Assembly (NCBI GenBank): GCA_963719875.1
Contig: CAVRDJ010000002.1
Span: 3,038,001-3,102,000 of the forward strand
Length of the DNA stretch: 64,000 bases
Reading direction: 5' to 3'
Origin: Palsa-360 sp963719875
GTDB taxonomy: Bacteria; Acidobacteriota; Terriglobia; Acidiferrales; UBA7541
The notes under the pieces are model-generated. The model was given only the letters and a program-made list of their open reading frames with translations, was not told where the DNA came from and searched no databases. Shown here piece by piece: positions 17,459 through 27,429 of this stretch. The position numbers and the translations under genes are program-made. Each line of letters begins with the position of its first letter. Within the stretch, counting starts at the first letter, position 1.

Positions 17459-19053
17459 GTACAGCCACATCCCTCACGGCCGATCAGGACCTCTGGCGGC
17501 CCAAATTTAATCCGTGGCTGATCGCCGTGGTCGTGGCCATGGCCGCGTTCATGGAGGTCCTCGACACCAGCATCGCCAACGTGGCCTTGCCTTACATGGC
17601 CGGGAATCTGGGAGCGAGCAACGACCAGAGCACGTGGGTGCTGACTTCTTATCTGGTCTCGAACGCCATTGTTTTGCCGATCAGCGGTTGGTTCGCCGGC
17701 GCGATCGGACGGAAGCGATTTTTCACCATTTGCCTTTTCATGTTTACCGCCAGCTCTTTGCTGTGCGGGATCGCACCGAGCCTTGGGCTTCTGCTTTTCT
17801 TCCGTGTGCTGCAAGGCGCCGGTGGCGGAGGCCTTCAGCCGATGGCGCAGGCCATTCTGGCGGACACTTTTCCCCCGGAGCAGCGAGGCTTGGCCTTCGC
17901 GCTCTACGGCATCACAGCCGTCACGGCGCCGACGATTGGTCCAACCCTGGGCGGTTGGATCACATTCAACTATTCCTGGCGATGGATTTTTTTCATCAAT
18001 TTACCCGTGGGCCTGCTGACATTGCTCTTGGTCTATCGCTTCGTCGAAGATCCTCCCTATTTGGCGCGCATCAAGGCGGCGGGCGTCAAGCTGGACTACA
18101 TTGGCATTTCCTTGCTTGCGTTGGGTGTCGGGGCGTTGCAAGTGTTGCTCGACAAGGGACAGGAAGATGATTGGTTCGGATCGCAATTCATTACAACTTT
18201 AGCGGTCACGGCAGTGGTCTGCCTGGTCACGCTGGTGATTTGGGAGTGGCACCAAAAAGCGCCCATCGTGGACGTTCGCTTATTCAAGAACCTCAATTTC
18301 GCCAGTTCCAACCTGATGATGTTCACACTGGGCATCATGTTGTTCAGCAGCCTGGTTCTGATGCCGCTGTTTCTCCAGACCCTGATGGGATATACGGCCC
18401 AGGTCGCGGGGCTAGCGATTTCCCCGGGAGGGCTTTGCCTGCTGATCGAAATGCCCATCATGGGAATCTTGACGACGAAAATCCAGGCCCGGCGCCTGAT
18501 TGCCTTCGGATGGCTCTGCTTGGCCCTGGCCATGTTCTATTCCACCAAGCGGATTGATTTGCAGATCGGGTTCAATACGGCCCTCTGGCTGCGCGTCGCG
18601 CAAGTCTTCGGAATGGGCTTCCTGTTCGTGCCGATTACGATGGTGGCCTACATTGGAATTTCTCCGGAGAAAAATAATGCGGTCTCCGGGATCGTCAATT
18701 TTATGCGCAATATCGGCAGCAGCGTGGGAACCTCGATTGTTACGACCTTGCTTGCGCGGCGCGCCCAATTTCATCAGGAGATTCTCATCGGCCACATTCG
18801 CGCCGAGAATCCCCGTCTACAAGGCGCGGTCATTGGCCTTTCACAACAACTGGCCAATTCCGGATTGGACAAGCACACAGCGCAAATGACCGCCTACGCC
18901 CGAATTTACCAGGCTGTCCAGGCGCATGCGAGCGCCGCAGCTTATATTGACACTTTCATGGTCCTTTCCGTGGGGTCGGCCATCATGATCTTTCTCTCTT
19001 TTATTTTGAAGAAGAATGATCCCGGCGGAGGAGGCCATGTGGCGGTAGAGTAA
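17455..19053 (+). CDS. emrB: DHA2-family drug efflux transporter
   Basis: Proton-driven exporter of the major facilitator superfamily with about 14 membrane helices, 532 residues. Helix 1 has VLDTSIANVALPYMAGNLG, the DHA2 signature, and loop 2-3 has GAIGRKRFF. The ATGA overlap with the adaptor gene shows they work as one EmrAB-type pump. Substrate not predictable. Confidence 0.9.
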   Translation: MSTATSLTADQDLWRPKFNPWLIAVVVAMAAFMEVLDTSIANVALPYMAGNLGASNDQSTWVLTSYLVSNAIVLPISGWFAGAIGRKRFFTICLFMFTASSLLCGIAPSLGLLLFFRVLQGAGGGGLQPMAQAILADTFPPEQRGLAFALYGITAVTAPTIGPTLGGWITFNYSWRWIFFINLPVGLLTLLLVYRFVEDPPYLARIKAAGVKLDYIGISLLALGVGALQVLLDKGQEDDWFGSQFITTLAVTAVVCLVTLVIWEWHQKAPIVDVRLFKNLNFASSNLMMFTLGIMLFSSLVLMPLFLQTLMGYTAQVAGLAISPGGLCLLIEMPIMGILTTKIQARRLIAFGWLCLALAMFYSTKRIDLQIGFNTALWLRVAQVFGMGFLFVPITMVAYIGISPEKNNAVSGIVNFMRNIGSSVGTSIVTTLLARRAQFHQEILIGHIRAENPRLQGAVIGLSQQLANSGLDKHTAQMTAYARIYQAVQAHASAAAYIDTFMVLSVGSAIMIFLSFILKKNDPGGGGHVAVE

Positions 19054-19109
19054 ATGAAGTGGCATAGTATGGTCTTCCGGCGAGTCGCGAAGCGCGTTCT
19101 GGAGACGGT

Positions 19110-19757
19110 ATGATCAGAATCGTCACAGTGGAACGGGAGTATGGATGCGGCGGCGGCGAAATCGCTCAGCGGCTTGCCGAGCGTCTTGGCTGGAAACTTT
19201 GGGACCACCAGCTGACGGAGGAAATCGCCCGCCTGGCGAATTGCTCCCAGACGGCTGTGGAACAGAGGGAAGAGCGAACCGATCCGCTTTACTACCGGCT
19301 GTTCAAATCATTTTTGCGAGGGAGCTACGAAGGAAGCATCAACGCGCACAAACTGAATCTGGTCGACAGCGAAAACATTATGAAGATGACGGAACGCGTC
19401 GTGCAGCATGCCGCGAAAAAAGGCGACTCCGTGATCGTTGGCAGAGGATCGCAGCTTCTTCTGAAGGATCGCCCGGACACATTCCGCGTTTTTCTTTATG
19501 CCCCGAGGGAAGATAAAGTGCGGCGGGTGTTGTCTCGCGGCAAGAGTGAGAAGGACGCTCAAGAACTTGTGGACACGGTGGATCGCGAACGGGCGGGTTT
19601 CATCGAAAAGTATTTTCACGTGGTGTGGCCCGACCGCGCCGTATATCACGTCATGATCAATACTGCGGTCGGCGACGAGACCGTTGTGCAAACGATCGTG
19701 GACTTTATGAGATCCTTCGATTCAAAATTCAAAGATTCCAGGACCAATACCCCATAG
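19110..19757 (+). CDS. cytidylate-kinase-like protein
   Basis: 215 residues, similar to the cytidylate-kinase-like group: VEREYGCGGGEIAQRLAERLGW takes the place of the P-loop, with VIVGRGSQLLLKDRPDTFRVFLYAP in the middle. The glycine-rich loop lacks the usual GKS/T, so phosphoryl transfer is uncertain. Lies 56 bases downstream of the transporter on the same strand and may be cotranscribed. Confidence 0.75.
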   Translation: MIRIVTVEREYGCGGGEIAQRLAERLGWKLWDHQLTEEIARLANCSQTAVEQREERTDPLYYRLFKSFLRGSYEGSINAHKLNLVDSENIMKMTERVVQHAAKKGDSVIVGRGSQLLLKDRPDTFRVFLYAPREDKVRRVLSRGKSEKDAQELVDTVDRERAGFIEKYFHVVWPDRAVYHVMINTAVGDETVVQTIVDFMRSFDSKFKDSRTNTP

Positions 19758-19806
19758 ATCAGGATTCACACTCTCTGCCTTTTCAATTTGCAGAACCCAA
19801 ATCCAG

Positions 19807-19975
19807 ACAGGCTGAACGGGCTGCGGAAAAAGTCGTTTATTTTGTCATTCCGAGGTCGCCGCGGCGACCGAGGAATCTCTTCGATTTAACTCCCTGAAAA
19901 GAAAGAGAGATTCCTCGCTTCGCTCAGAATGACAAAAGGAGGGGGGGGCCTTTTTCCGCAGCCTCTGAAGCCTGT
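19807..19975. repeat. nested inverted-repeat element, MITE-like
   Basis: Outer arms ACAGGCTGAACGGGCTGCGG (left) and an inverted partner at about 19949-19975 enclose an inner TGTCATTCCGAG inverted repeat. The same outer left arm plus inner repeat recurs at 33688. It separates two convergent genes. Confidence 0.8.
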
Positions 19976-19976
19976 C

Positions 19977-20384
19977 TTACTTGGATTTCGTCCACGCACC
20001 GAGGATGACGCCCATCAGGCACAATCCAACCAGCGAAAAAAACTCGTTTATCGCGAACAGTTCCTTTGACCGCATCTCATACATGTACGTCGTGAAGACA
20101 ATCGGCCCGACAATGCCGATCCAAAGCAATACGCCGACCGCTGCGCCGCGCGCCGCGGTATTCGCATTTCTCCAGCTACACAACTGCGCGAGAACGAATG
20201 CGATCACCAGATTCAGCACTAACGTGATGACGTAGGGAAGCACGGGGTTCATGCTTTTGGCTTGTTCCATCGTTATCCCCTCCAACGCCATCCAGCGCTG
20301 GCCGAACAGCACTCCATACCACAGCGCACCAAGCATCCAGTACACCACGGCGGAAACCACAATCGCCCCGTAATTGGTTTTCAT
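19977..20384 (-). CDS. DUF1761-type membrane protein
   Basis: 135-residue integral membrane protein with four predicted helices (about 7-29, 55-77, 84-104, 115-132). The N-terminal pattern NYGAIVVSAVVYWMLGALWY and the FGQRWM segment fit DUF1761. Function unknown. ATG 20384 has a GGAAGGA site. Followed by the repeat element at 19807. Confidence 0.75.
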   Translation of the reverse strand: MKTNYGAIVVSAVVYWMLGALWYGVLFGQRWMALEGITMEQAKSMNPVLPYVITLVLNLVIAFVLAQLCSWRNANTAARGAAVGVLLWIGIVGPIVFTTYMYEMRSKELFAINEFFSLVGLCLMGVILGAWTKSK

Positions 20385-21038
20385 CGGTAATCCTTCCACT
20401 CGTTAGGATCAACTCACTCGGATGCAACCGCCGAATTTTGCGGCCCGCTGGGTCACATCGGAAGGCCCACGCTTACGGCGGGAGTCTGCGTTTGGAGATC
20501 CTGGAAGTCAAGCGCAAAGCAGAAGAAATGCCAGCCTCCCGCGGAGACTTACCCTTTGAGTCTCGGGTGTGGCAAAGAAGCATCCTGCGCTACACCTCTT
20601 TTGATTTTGGCTGATAGGGTAATCAAGGAGATCGTCTCGGACGGAACACGAATTTGAATGAGAGCCGGCCATATTACTGAAAATAAGCAGCTTAAAATCA
20701 ATGGAAACCACTTCAGACTTATTTAAACAGATCGAGAGCGGAATGACCAATGGCCCCTACTTTGCCGGTCTCCTTTTGTACAGTTTCTACCCACACCCCC
20801 AAGGAATGCCTTTTTCAATGCCTTCCAATTAACCTCTAATCTACAGATATTAAATCGTTTAATTGCATCGGAGAGGGTGGCCGGACAGTTGCTCTACTTG
20901 ACGTGGGTTGCATAGGCAAGTTGAGTGAAGGACGGCAAATGAATGTTTGAAAATGAGCGCATCCGACGGCGGCAGGCTGACAGTGGTAAGTGCCGTTTTG
21001 CCGGCAACACTCAACGACATTCGGTTGGAGTTCCCGGA
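20385..21038. other. non-coding region upstream of the minor pilin genes
   Basis: No gene is visible in 654 bases. There is a small GAGACT/AGTCTC hairpin at about 20544-20564. The 3' part (from about 20650) is AT-richer than its surroundings and probably holds the pilin promoter. No riboswitch could be recognised. Confidence 0.5.
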
Positions 21039-21566
21039 ATGGTAAGCATGGGCAGGAAAAACACATACGAAAGCTGCTTCGCTGCCGGCTTCAGCGTTTT
21101 GGAACTGCTGCTGATCGTGTCGGTAATCCTGATCTTGTCGGGCATGGCGATCCCCGCCGGCCGGACGGCGATGAAAACCTATCAACTCGATGCGGCGGCG
21201 GATAGTGCCTACGGAGCCATTCAGAGCGCGCGCTACCAGTCGATCATGCACGGCTATCTCTACCAGGTAGACATTAACTCGAATAATAATCAAATCCAAC
21301 TTTCGAGCGAAGTTCCGCCCGCTGTCACATTCAGCTCGGTTGGTTCCGCGTTGCCGATTTCCGGTTCGCAGGTGACCGTGGGCGTGGGCACAGCTAGCTC
21401 AGGTTTAGCGGGCCACCTAATCCTGCAGTTCAAAGCCAATGGGTCGGTCTCGGTGACTTCTGGGCAGACGATGCCCGCGAATTTAACGATCGCTTATAAC
21501 GGAACGACAAAACATTTGACGGTGTCCAACTATGGCGCAATATCTACAACTTCAACCACGCCTTAA
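21039..21566 (+). CDS. type IV minor pilin, FimT/GspH-like
   Basis: About 175 residues. The class III signal is AAG|FSVLELLLIV with the required glutamate at +5 (E22), followed by a hydrophobic helix, which is the N-terminal spine of pseudopilins. The ATG at 21039 sits 9 bases after a GGAG; the open frame extends further upstream without pilin features. First of four overlapping pilin genes; its end overlaps the next gene by 35 bases. Confidence 0.82.
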   Translation: MVSMGRKNTYESCFAAGFSVLELLLIVSVILILSGMAIPAGRTAMKTYQLDAAADSAYGAIQSARYQSIMHGYLYQVDINSNNNQIQLSSEVPPAVTFSSVGSALPISGSQVTVGVGTASSGLAGHLILQFKANGSVSVTSGQTMPANLTIAYNGTTKHLTVSNYGAISTTSTTP

Positions 21567-22116
21567 GCAGCAGCATTCTCGCGGCTTCACCATTGTCGAA
21601 GTCATGGTGGCTGCGTTCATTCTCATTGTCGGCTTGGTGTCTGTTGCCGGCCTTCTCGGGAGCACCCTCGGAGGCACGGCGCGCGCCGGGTATATGAACC
21701 AGGCGGCGACCCTGGCGACGGAAAAACTCGAGGACTTGAATCGCTATCCGACCGCCGACCCGACCGTATCGGCTGGGGGCAGCCTCACCGCCGATAACGT
21801 GACGAGCAGCGTCCCTTATTACGACGAGGTTTATTTCTCTCCATCGCAGGGCGCCATGGAGGAAACCGTCGGCAGTGACAACAGCGGCACCTGGCAATAT
21901 CAGACAGTTACGTACACGCCGGACGGCCTGATCAACGTCTCGACCGCCACCTCGTCGGGGCCCAGCGCCGCCGGACAAATCGCCTACAAGCGCCGCTGGA
22001 CGGTTGAGCAGGATCAGCCCATCACCGGCGTCCGCCGCGTCACGGTCCTGGTGACCCTGGAAAATGCAATGCTGCAACCGCCCGTCACATTCCAAATGAG
22101 TATGGTGCGCCCATGA
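21532..22116 (+). CDS. pilV: type IV minor pilin, PilV-like
   Basis: 194 residues. Prepilin site RG|FTIVEVMVA with glutamate at +5 (E23). The helix continues FILIVGLVSVAGLLG, and TLATEKLEDL after the spine is the PilV/GspI pattern. Part of the pilus priming complex in this family. Overlaps both neighbours, which indicates translational coupling. Confidence 0.85.
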   Translation: MAQYLQLQPRLKQQHSRGFTIVEVMVAAFILIVGLVSVAGLLGSTLGGTARAGYMNQAATLATEKLEDLNRYPTADPTVSAGGSLTADNVTSSVPYYDEVYFSPSQGAMEETVGSDNSGTWQYQTVTYTPDGLINVSTATSSGPSAAGQIAYKRRWTVEQDQPITGVRRVTVLVTLENAMLQPPVTFQMSMVRP

Positions 22117-23333
22117 AAATTTTGCGAGAAATGCAAGCGTTCCGCGCGACCTCCCCAATTCGACGGGCGGCAGGTTTCACGCTAATCGAATTCATGGTCG
22201 CCATGGGCTTGTTCCTCATTATCGGCGGCACCACCTTTTCCATGTTTGCGAAAAACGCGCCGTATTTCACGCAGCAGCAGAGCACAGCGGCGCTCAACAT
22301 CGGATTGCAAAACGTGGTGTCGCAAATGCAGCTCGATCTGGTGAATGCCGGCACGGGCTACTATCCGGGCATGCTGTTGCCGATTTGGCCCACCGGATTG
22401 ACAATTATTAATAAAAATCCTTCCACGGCCTGCAATGTTCCCTCGACTTTTACCTATACTGCGACGTGTTTCGACAAACTGAACATCCTGGCCATCAATC
22501 CCAATACACCGCCCACTCATCCGACCGATAGTTCGGGCGCCGGGGGGTTTACGAATTGCAGCGTTACGGGCGCCGCCGGCACCCAGGACACAGCCGGGAC
22601 GTTTTACATCCAGGCTAGTCCCGGCCTCACGCTGGCACAGACTGCGGCGGGATACAGCAGTGGCGACCAGATCTTTCTGGTTCAGACGGTCGCGGGAAAT
22701 GGAAACGTCAATGGAACGACGTCCGGTGGGGGCAGCGGGGGCACGACGGTTGGCATTAACGGCGCCAAAATCAATACCTTCGTCTTGACGGGCGCCCCTA
22801 CGGTAAATGCCGCCACGGTTTCGCTCCCCTTCCTGCAATCCAACAATGGCGTCAATTCAAACGCCGATGATCCGCTCGACATTTCTACTTCCAGCACCGC
22901 CTCGAATCTCGGAACGAAGTTTTGCCCGGCGGACTGGGTCATGAAGCTGGATCCCATCACGTACTGGGTGGACCTCACGAATCCACAAGATCCAACGCTG
23001 AAAAGAAATCACATCGTCGCGGGCACCCTGAATTCTGACGTTATTGCCGAGCAAATCATCGGCTTCAAAGTGGGCGCAGCAGTCTGGGGAGCCTCCGACA
23101 GTGGGGTCTCCACCAGCAGCGCCCTGTATAACTTCTACGCGCAGAATCAAACCGGGGATACCCCGTCCGGTTATAACAACAACTTTTCGCTGGTCCGCTC
23201 CGTGCGGGTGAGTCTGATTGGCAGGACGAGTCCGAACATTGCGAACCCTTTTCGCAATACGTTTGACAGCGGGCCATACCAGGTTTTAGGCGCCGACGTC
23301 GTCATCAATCCACGCAATATGACCATGAATTGA
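22113..23333 (+). CDS. pilW: type IV minor pilin, PilW-like
   Basis: 406 residues. Prepilin site AAG|FTLIEFMVAMGLFLII with +5 glutamate at residue 26. The long beta-rich C-terminal part has many Gly/Ser/Thr runs (around residues 190-215), typical of surface-exposed domains. Start overlaps the pilV stop by 4 bases (ATGA). Confidence 0.85.
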   Translation: MKILREMQAFRATSPIRRAAGFTLIEFMVAMGLFLIIGGTTFSMFAKNAPYFTQQQSTAALNIGLQNVVSQMQLDLVNAGTGYYPGMLLPIWPTGLTIINKNPSTACNVPSTFTYTATCFDKLNILAINPNTPPTHPTDSSGAGGFTNCSVTGAAGTQDTAGTFYIQASPGLTLAQTAAGYSSGDQIFLVQTVAGNGNVNGTTSGGGSGGTTVGINGAKINTFVLTGAPTVNAATVSLPFLQSNNGVNSNADDPLDISTSSTASNLGTKFCPADWVMKLDPITYWVDLTNPQDPTLKRNHIVAGTLNSDVIAEQIIGFKVGAAVWGASDSGVSTSSALYNFYAQNQTGDTPSGYNNNFSLVRSVRVSLIGRTSPNIANPFRNTFDSGPYQVLGADVVINPRNMTMN

Positions 23334-23354
23334 ACTTATAGAGGATCCAAACTT

Positions 23355-25307
23355 ATGGACACTTATCGAAATACTCCGAACGTGGTCTCCAATTCTGAAT
23401 TCGCTCCTTTCCACGCAGAAACCGGCGAAGCGTCGGAACGGGGAGTGGCTCTGGTCATGACGCTGCTTCTGCTCTCCATGGTCATGGCATTGTCGCTCGG
23501 AATGGTGATCGCCATGAGCTCGCAATCACTCATTGGCGGCTACTACCGCAATTTTCGGGGTTCATTCTACGCGGCTGATTCCGGGTTGAATATCGCCGTC
23601 CATCAAATCGAAAATCAACTCGTTGCAGGAATGCCCTCTGTGTTTGCGACGCCACCGCTTACCACGGCACAAGCGACCACGCTGGGGAGCAGTACCTCGT
23701 CAGGACTTACCTCTTCGTACGGGAGTTCGACAAGTCTGAACTCCGGCAATGCGGGTCAATCGTGGAAGGAATCTTTTAAGGTTACAAACAGCAGCGTGAA
23801 TCTGGTGGGTACGCCGACACCTACTTCCTATAATACGACCGTTTGCAACGCGCCTGGCCCTCCTGCCACTGGATACCAGTACAAGTATACTTATTCCGTT
23901 ACCGCGGTGGGAACCGCCCAGGGCAGCGAACAACAAACCGTTACCGAATCAGGGAACATCAACATGGCTGTCACAGGCCAGGCGGTCACCAACTGCGTCA
24001 GCTTTGCCTATTTCGGCGGATTCATTGACTATTACAAAGGCGGCATTGGACCGCTCGTTCCCGGCACAATGACTGGGCCCATGTTTACGAATACCGCGTG
24101 GGAATTCATGCCTCCCATCGCGCCCTGGACGGCGCCCTATATTTTTACGGATCCGGTCGGTCAGGTTCAATCCCAGGTCTACTATTGGGACACCAGCTGG
24201 AATTATCATTTGTCTTCGGCTACCAGCTACGGAACAGGCGCAAACCTCGTTGCGCCTCATTTCGAGCAAGGCCTGCAGCTCAATCAGACCCCGGTGCCAT
24301 TGCCAACGAATAGCTTCAACCAGGTGGAAGCCGTCGTCGATGGCAACGGTAACGCGAGTCCAGCCTGGACGGCCGCACAAACCTCTGCTGCGCTCCTGAC
24401 TCTCCAGAATATCAGCGGCACGAACTATACCTCTGGCACCACATCCGGTGTTTTCATGATGCGGGGGACCGCGGCGACCTGCGGAACACGCTCCGTGCCT
24501 TGCCTCGCCGGCGGCGGCTTCTATATCGAGGGAGGCGCGGACGTACAACTCCTCCCCAGCGGATCCACCGCTCAGGTATACAAAGTCACCCAGGGTGGCG
24601 TAGTCACGACCATTACCGTCGATCCTGCGGCTACGGCGCCGGACGGCAGCGCGGGCAGCACCAAGATCGTACAAGGAGGCACGACCACGACCTTGAACGG
24701 AGTCCCCATGGACAATATCACGGCGCAAGCCTCTGCCATGGTCTATGTGGACGGGACTGTGACGATTCACGGTCCGGGCGAAGGGCAGGGAGCCATCCAG
24801 GACAACGCCATGATCAACATAACGGCCAACGGCGATATCATTGCCACCGGTGACGTCCTTTATAAAACGGAGCCGGTCACCGTCCCGCAGGATACTCTGG
24901 TGGCCCCAACGAGCTCTAATCCGATGAACCAGGTGTTGGGCCTCTATACGGCCGTCGGCAATTTCATCACCCATACCAGCCAGGCGGATCAGAATATTCA
25001 GGTAGACGGCAGCATCGCCACCATTTCGCAGGCCGATTCGGCGGGTAACTGCGCCAGCGGCAAGGGCGGCCAATTGTCCATCGGACACATCAACACCTTC
25101 AACAACGTGGGCGGCATGATCCAGAGCTGTATCTATGCCGCGGATGTGAATACCGAAAATACCTGGTTCGATCGCCGCTTCACAGCCCGGGCCGGTTTTG
25201 CGCCGCCGTGGTTCCCTTCGACAACCATGACACAAGGCGGTGCTTTGGCCGTCAATGTTTCGCCGTCACTTCAGCGCCTCCAGTGGCTGAATACTTCCGC
25301 CCAGTAA
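23355..25307 (+). CDS. large PilX-like pilus assembly protein
   Basis: 650 residues, about three times the usual PilX length. The N-terminus has ERGVALVMTLLLLSMVMALSLG (membrane segment, about 31-52) and YAADSGLN at about 72-79, both diagnostic of PilX. The remainder is a Thr/Ser/Gly-rich exported region of unknown fold with few charged residues. It may combine the minor pilin role with an adhesin-like tip, replacing PilY1, which is absent here (inference). Followed by a strong terminator. Confidence 0.78.
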   Translation: MDTYRNTPNVVSNSEFAPFHAETGEASERGVALVMTLLLLSMVMALSLGMVIAMSSQSLIGGYYRNFRGSFYAADSGLNIAVHQIENQLVAGMPSVFATPPLTTAQATTLGSSTSSGLTSSYGSSTSLNSGNAGQSWKESFKVTNSSVNLVGTPTPTSYNTTVCNAPGPPATGYQYKYTYSVTAVGTAQGSEQQTVTESGNINMAVTGQAVTNCVSFAYFGGFIDYYKGGIGPLVPGTMTGPMFTNTAWEFMPPIAPWTAPYIFTDPVGQVQSQVYYWDTSWNYHLSSATSYGTGANLVAPHFEQGLQLNQTPVPLPTNSFNQVEAVVDGNGNASPAWTAAQTSAALLTLQNISGTNYTSGTTSGVFMMRGTAATCGTRSVPCLAGGGFYIEGGADVQLLPSGSTAQVYKVTQGGVVTTITVDPAATAPDGSAGSTKIVQGGTTTTLNGVPMDNITAQASAMVYVDGTVTIHGPGEGQGAIQDNAMINITANGDIIATGDVLYKTEPVTVPQDTLVAPTSSNPMNQVLGLYTAVGNFITHTSQADQNIQVDGSIATISQADSAGNCASGKGGQLSIGHINTFNNVGGMIQSCIYAADVNTENTWFDRRFTARAGFAPPWFPSTTMTQGGALAVNVSPSLQRLQWLNTSAQ

Positions 25308-25340
25308 GCGGGAAGCAACCATTCCAACCTTCACATCAAC

Positions 25341-25380
25341 TGCCGCCCAGGGCCTCCAAGCCTGGGCGGCATTGGTTTTT
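25341..25380 (+). terminator. Rho-independent terminator of the pilin operon
   Basis: The stem TGCCGCCCAGG with inverted CCTGGGCGGCA (11 pairs) is followed by TTGGTTTTT. Confidence 0.85.
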
Positions 25381-25388
25381 AAGATCCA

Positions 25389-25593
25389 CTAGCCCGCATT
25401 TCTCACCAGTTCGGGTCATGGTTCTCGTGTATTGCGGGATTCAGAGAGATTCTTCGCTTCGCTCAGAATGACAATTTGAAGCAGTGTGTCATTCTGAGGG
25501 GCGGTTTGTGCCCCGAAGAATCTCTCCGCAGGTTTGAGGAAGAGGAGATCTTCCTAGCTGACGTCATTGCAGCTTGTGAGAAATGCGGGCTAG
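25389..25593. repeat. nested inverted-repeat element with perfect 18-bp ends
   Basis: Ends CTAGCCCGCATTTCTCAC (25389-25406) and its exact reverse complement (25576-25593) enclose two arms of the TGTCATTC family in the opposite order from the other copies. Lies between convergent genes. A near copy of one end (16 of 18) occurs at 35905-35922. Confidence 0.85.
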
Positions 25594-25621
25594 AAGCGTG
25601 CCGATTTAGGGCGAAGAAATG

Positions 25622-26869
25622 TCAAGGTCCCGGCCGACTCCGCGCAGAAAAGGGCGCCGCGGATGCCGGCGCCGCACACGCATATTGCGCCGGCCAGCCG
25701 GGATCGGTCGTGGAGTTCCGGCACAGCGACGTCAAGTTGGAAATAACGTTCCCCAGGACGACCGGCCCATCGAGCGGCTCTGCGTAAATCTGGTAGCTCT
25801 GCGAAGTCCCCACCATCAATCGCTGAAGGGAAAACGAGCCGTCGAATTGCGCCGGACCGGAGTCGCTGCAACTCCAGCCGGCCATCACAGCGGCGGTCAC
25901 CGTTCCGGTTGCGTTGTCGAGGGCCACGACTTGCGCGGGAAAGATGCCGGTCACGCCGGCGGGCGAAAGGGGCAGGGCGAGGGGATTCGCGGGCAGGACG
26001 CGCCCGCTGATCGCGCCGATATGCACGGTGTCGGTTGGGTCCGGGTATAGGACGCGCAGTCCCGTGCGATCGTCGTCGGATAGCGGAGCATCGGGAGACT
26101 GGTTTGTGGGTCTTGTGCCCGTGATTTGGCCCTGAGGCGGAGCGATCGGAAACATCATCGCCCCCCACACGCCCGAATGATTGAAGCCGAAGGTGTGGCC
26201 GAGTTCGTGAATCACGAGGGATTCGAGATCATATGCGTTCGGGCTCGAGGGGAGGGCGGCGGGGGTTGCGAACGTCGTGTTCGGGTCGGTGGGCAGGAAG
26301 AGAGTATCCGCATCCAGAATCTCGCCAATGAATGTGGAGGGCGCGCTGTCCGGAGAAAGCTGCTCGCCCACCGTGTCCGCGGAAACGACGCGCGTGAACG
26401 CCAGCACGCCGAGGGCGAACCCGGGATCTTCCTGATCAAAGCAGATGGTATTGAGCCCGTCGGATGAGATGCACGCCGGCGACGTCCAAGTTTGCTGCAG
26501 CGTGCCGAGCGTTGGCGGCGTGAGCAAGGCGCCGGAAACGCTCGTCCAGACCGAAAGCGATTGTTGAATGACCGCATCGATTTCGTTGATTTGTCCATCC
26601 GGGGTCTGGTCCGCCGTGAGGATCGTTACCGGGTTTGTTCCGAGCGTCGTGCTCCATTGGCGGTTAATCGACCCTGGCGTGGAGATGTCGAAGCGCGTGA
26701 GTTGCGGGCAGGAAGTTCCGCCCGATTGCGACGCGGCCTGGCGCATGTCCGCCACCGTGGTTCCCAGATCGTACGCCCCGGTATACGCGGCGGTGATTTG
26801 CGACAGGAACAGGCCGGCGACGGCTACGGACATGGTGTTGCGAAATTTGCGGCGGCGATTTGCGCTCAT
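25622..26869 (-). CDS. secreted matrixin-type metalloprotease
   Basis: 415 residues with an N-terminal signal/membrane segment (to about residue 30). The zinc-binding motif HELGHTFGFNH at residues 221-231 is a full HExxHxxGxxH, followed by the Met-turn region AMMFP, so this is a metzincin of the matrixin type. C-terminal to it is a short carboxypeptidase-regulatory-like segment (ISGRVLPANP). Start overlaps the upstream gene by 4 bases (ATGA). The end lies only about 30 bases from the repeat at 25389, so the C-terminus may have been altered by its insertion. Confidence 0.85.
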   Translation of the reverse strand: MSANRRRKFRNTMSVAVAGLFLSQITAAYTGAYDLGTTVADMRQAASQSGGTSCPQLTRFDISTPGSINRQWSTTLGTNPVTILTADQTPDGQINEIDAVIQQSLSVWTSVSGALLTPPTLGTLQQTWTSPACISSDGLNTICFDQEDPGFALGVLAFTRVVSADTVGEQLSPDSAPSTFIGEILDADTLFLPTDPNTTFATPAALPSSPNAYDLESLVIHELGHTFGFNHSGVWGAMMFPIAPPQGQITGTRPTNQSPDAPLSDDDRTGLRVLYPDPTDTVHIGAISGRVLPANPLALPLSPAGVTGIFPAQVVALDNATGTVTAAVMAGWSCSDSGPAQFDGSFSLQRLMVGTSQSYQIYAEPLDGPVVLGNVISNLTSLCRNSTTDPGWPAQYACAAPASAAPFSARSRPGP

Positions 26870-27429
26870 CTGGATTTCTCCTCGCTGCGCGCGACCGCGG
26901 CGGAAATTCGCGCGCGAAACATCTCGATCGGCAACCGCCGGATGCCTTCGGCGCGAAACGTGCGAGTTGCCGAGTCGAATACGGCGAAGGCGCTCGAATC
27001 CTGCGTCACGATTTCGCGGCCGGTTCGCGGGTCGCGCGAAATTCGGAAGGTTCCCTCGACCCAGCCCGCCACGGTGAATCCTCCCGCGCGCGACCGTTCC
27101 AGAAACACGACGGCCTCATCTCCCGGATTGAATTTGGGCGCGCCCTCCACGGTGGCGGTCAGGTGCCCGACGCGCCCGCCCGGCAATCGGACCGCAATTT
27201 CCCTGGGCAAACTTCCCTTCAGAGTCTCAACGACCTCGACCGTCGTCACCGTCCAGATCGACCCGTTTTCCCAGCGTGATTCGGAGGCCGCACAGCGCAC
27301 GCGCGCCACGGCGTCAGATCCCGCCACCAGCTGATCGATGCTGAGCCGCGCGAGCGTGGTGGCGCGAATGGCCGGCAAGAATGGGAGTGCAACCAACGTG
27401 GAAATGATGATTCGCATTCTGAATGGCAT
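26866..27429 (-). CDS. exported protein of unknown function
   Basis: 187 residues. A signal peptide (MRIIISTLVALPFLPAIRA) is followed by a beta-rich domain with VxxTLKGSLPREIAVRLPGG and GDEAVVFLER. This resembles a group of small secreted proteins often next to matrixins in this phylum; no function can be named. The ATG at 27429 overlaps the TAA of the upstream gene (TAATG), and its end overlaps the protease start, so the three genes are coupled. Confidence 0.75.
   Translation of the reverse strand: MPFRMRIIISTLVALPFLPAIRATTLARLSIDQLVAGSDAVARVRCAASESRWENGSIWTVTTVEVVETLKGSLPREIAVRLPGGRVGHLTATVEGAPKFNPGDEAVVFLERSRAGGFTVAGWVEGTFRISRDPRTGREIVTQDSSAFAVFDSATRTFRAEGIRRLPIEMFRARISAAVARSEEKSR

Noticed and set aside
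20500..20600. Cyclic-di-GMP riboswitch upstream of the pilin genes
   Set aside because: Only a small hairpin is visible; the conserved GEMM core and tetraloop pattern could not be found.
23949..25235. 428-residue minus-strand open frame
   Set aside because: Shadow of the PilX-like gene, which has a signal segment, ribosome site and terminator in the right places.
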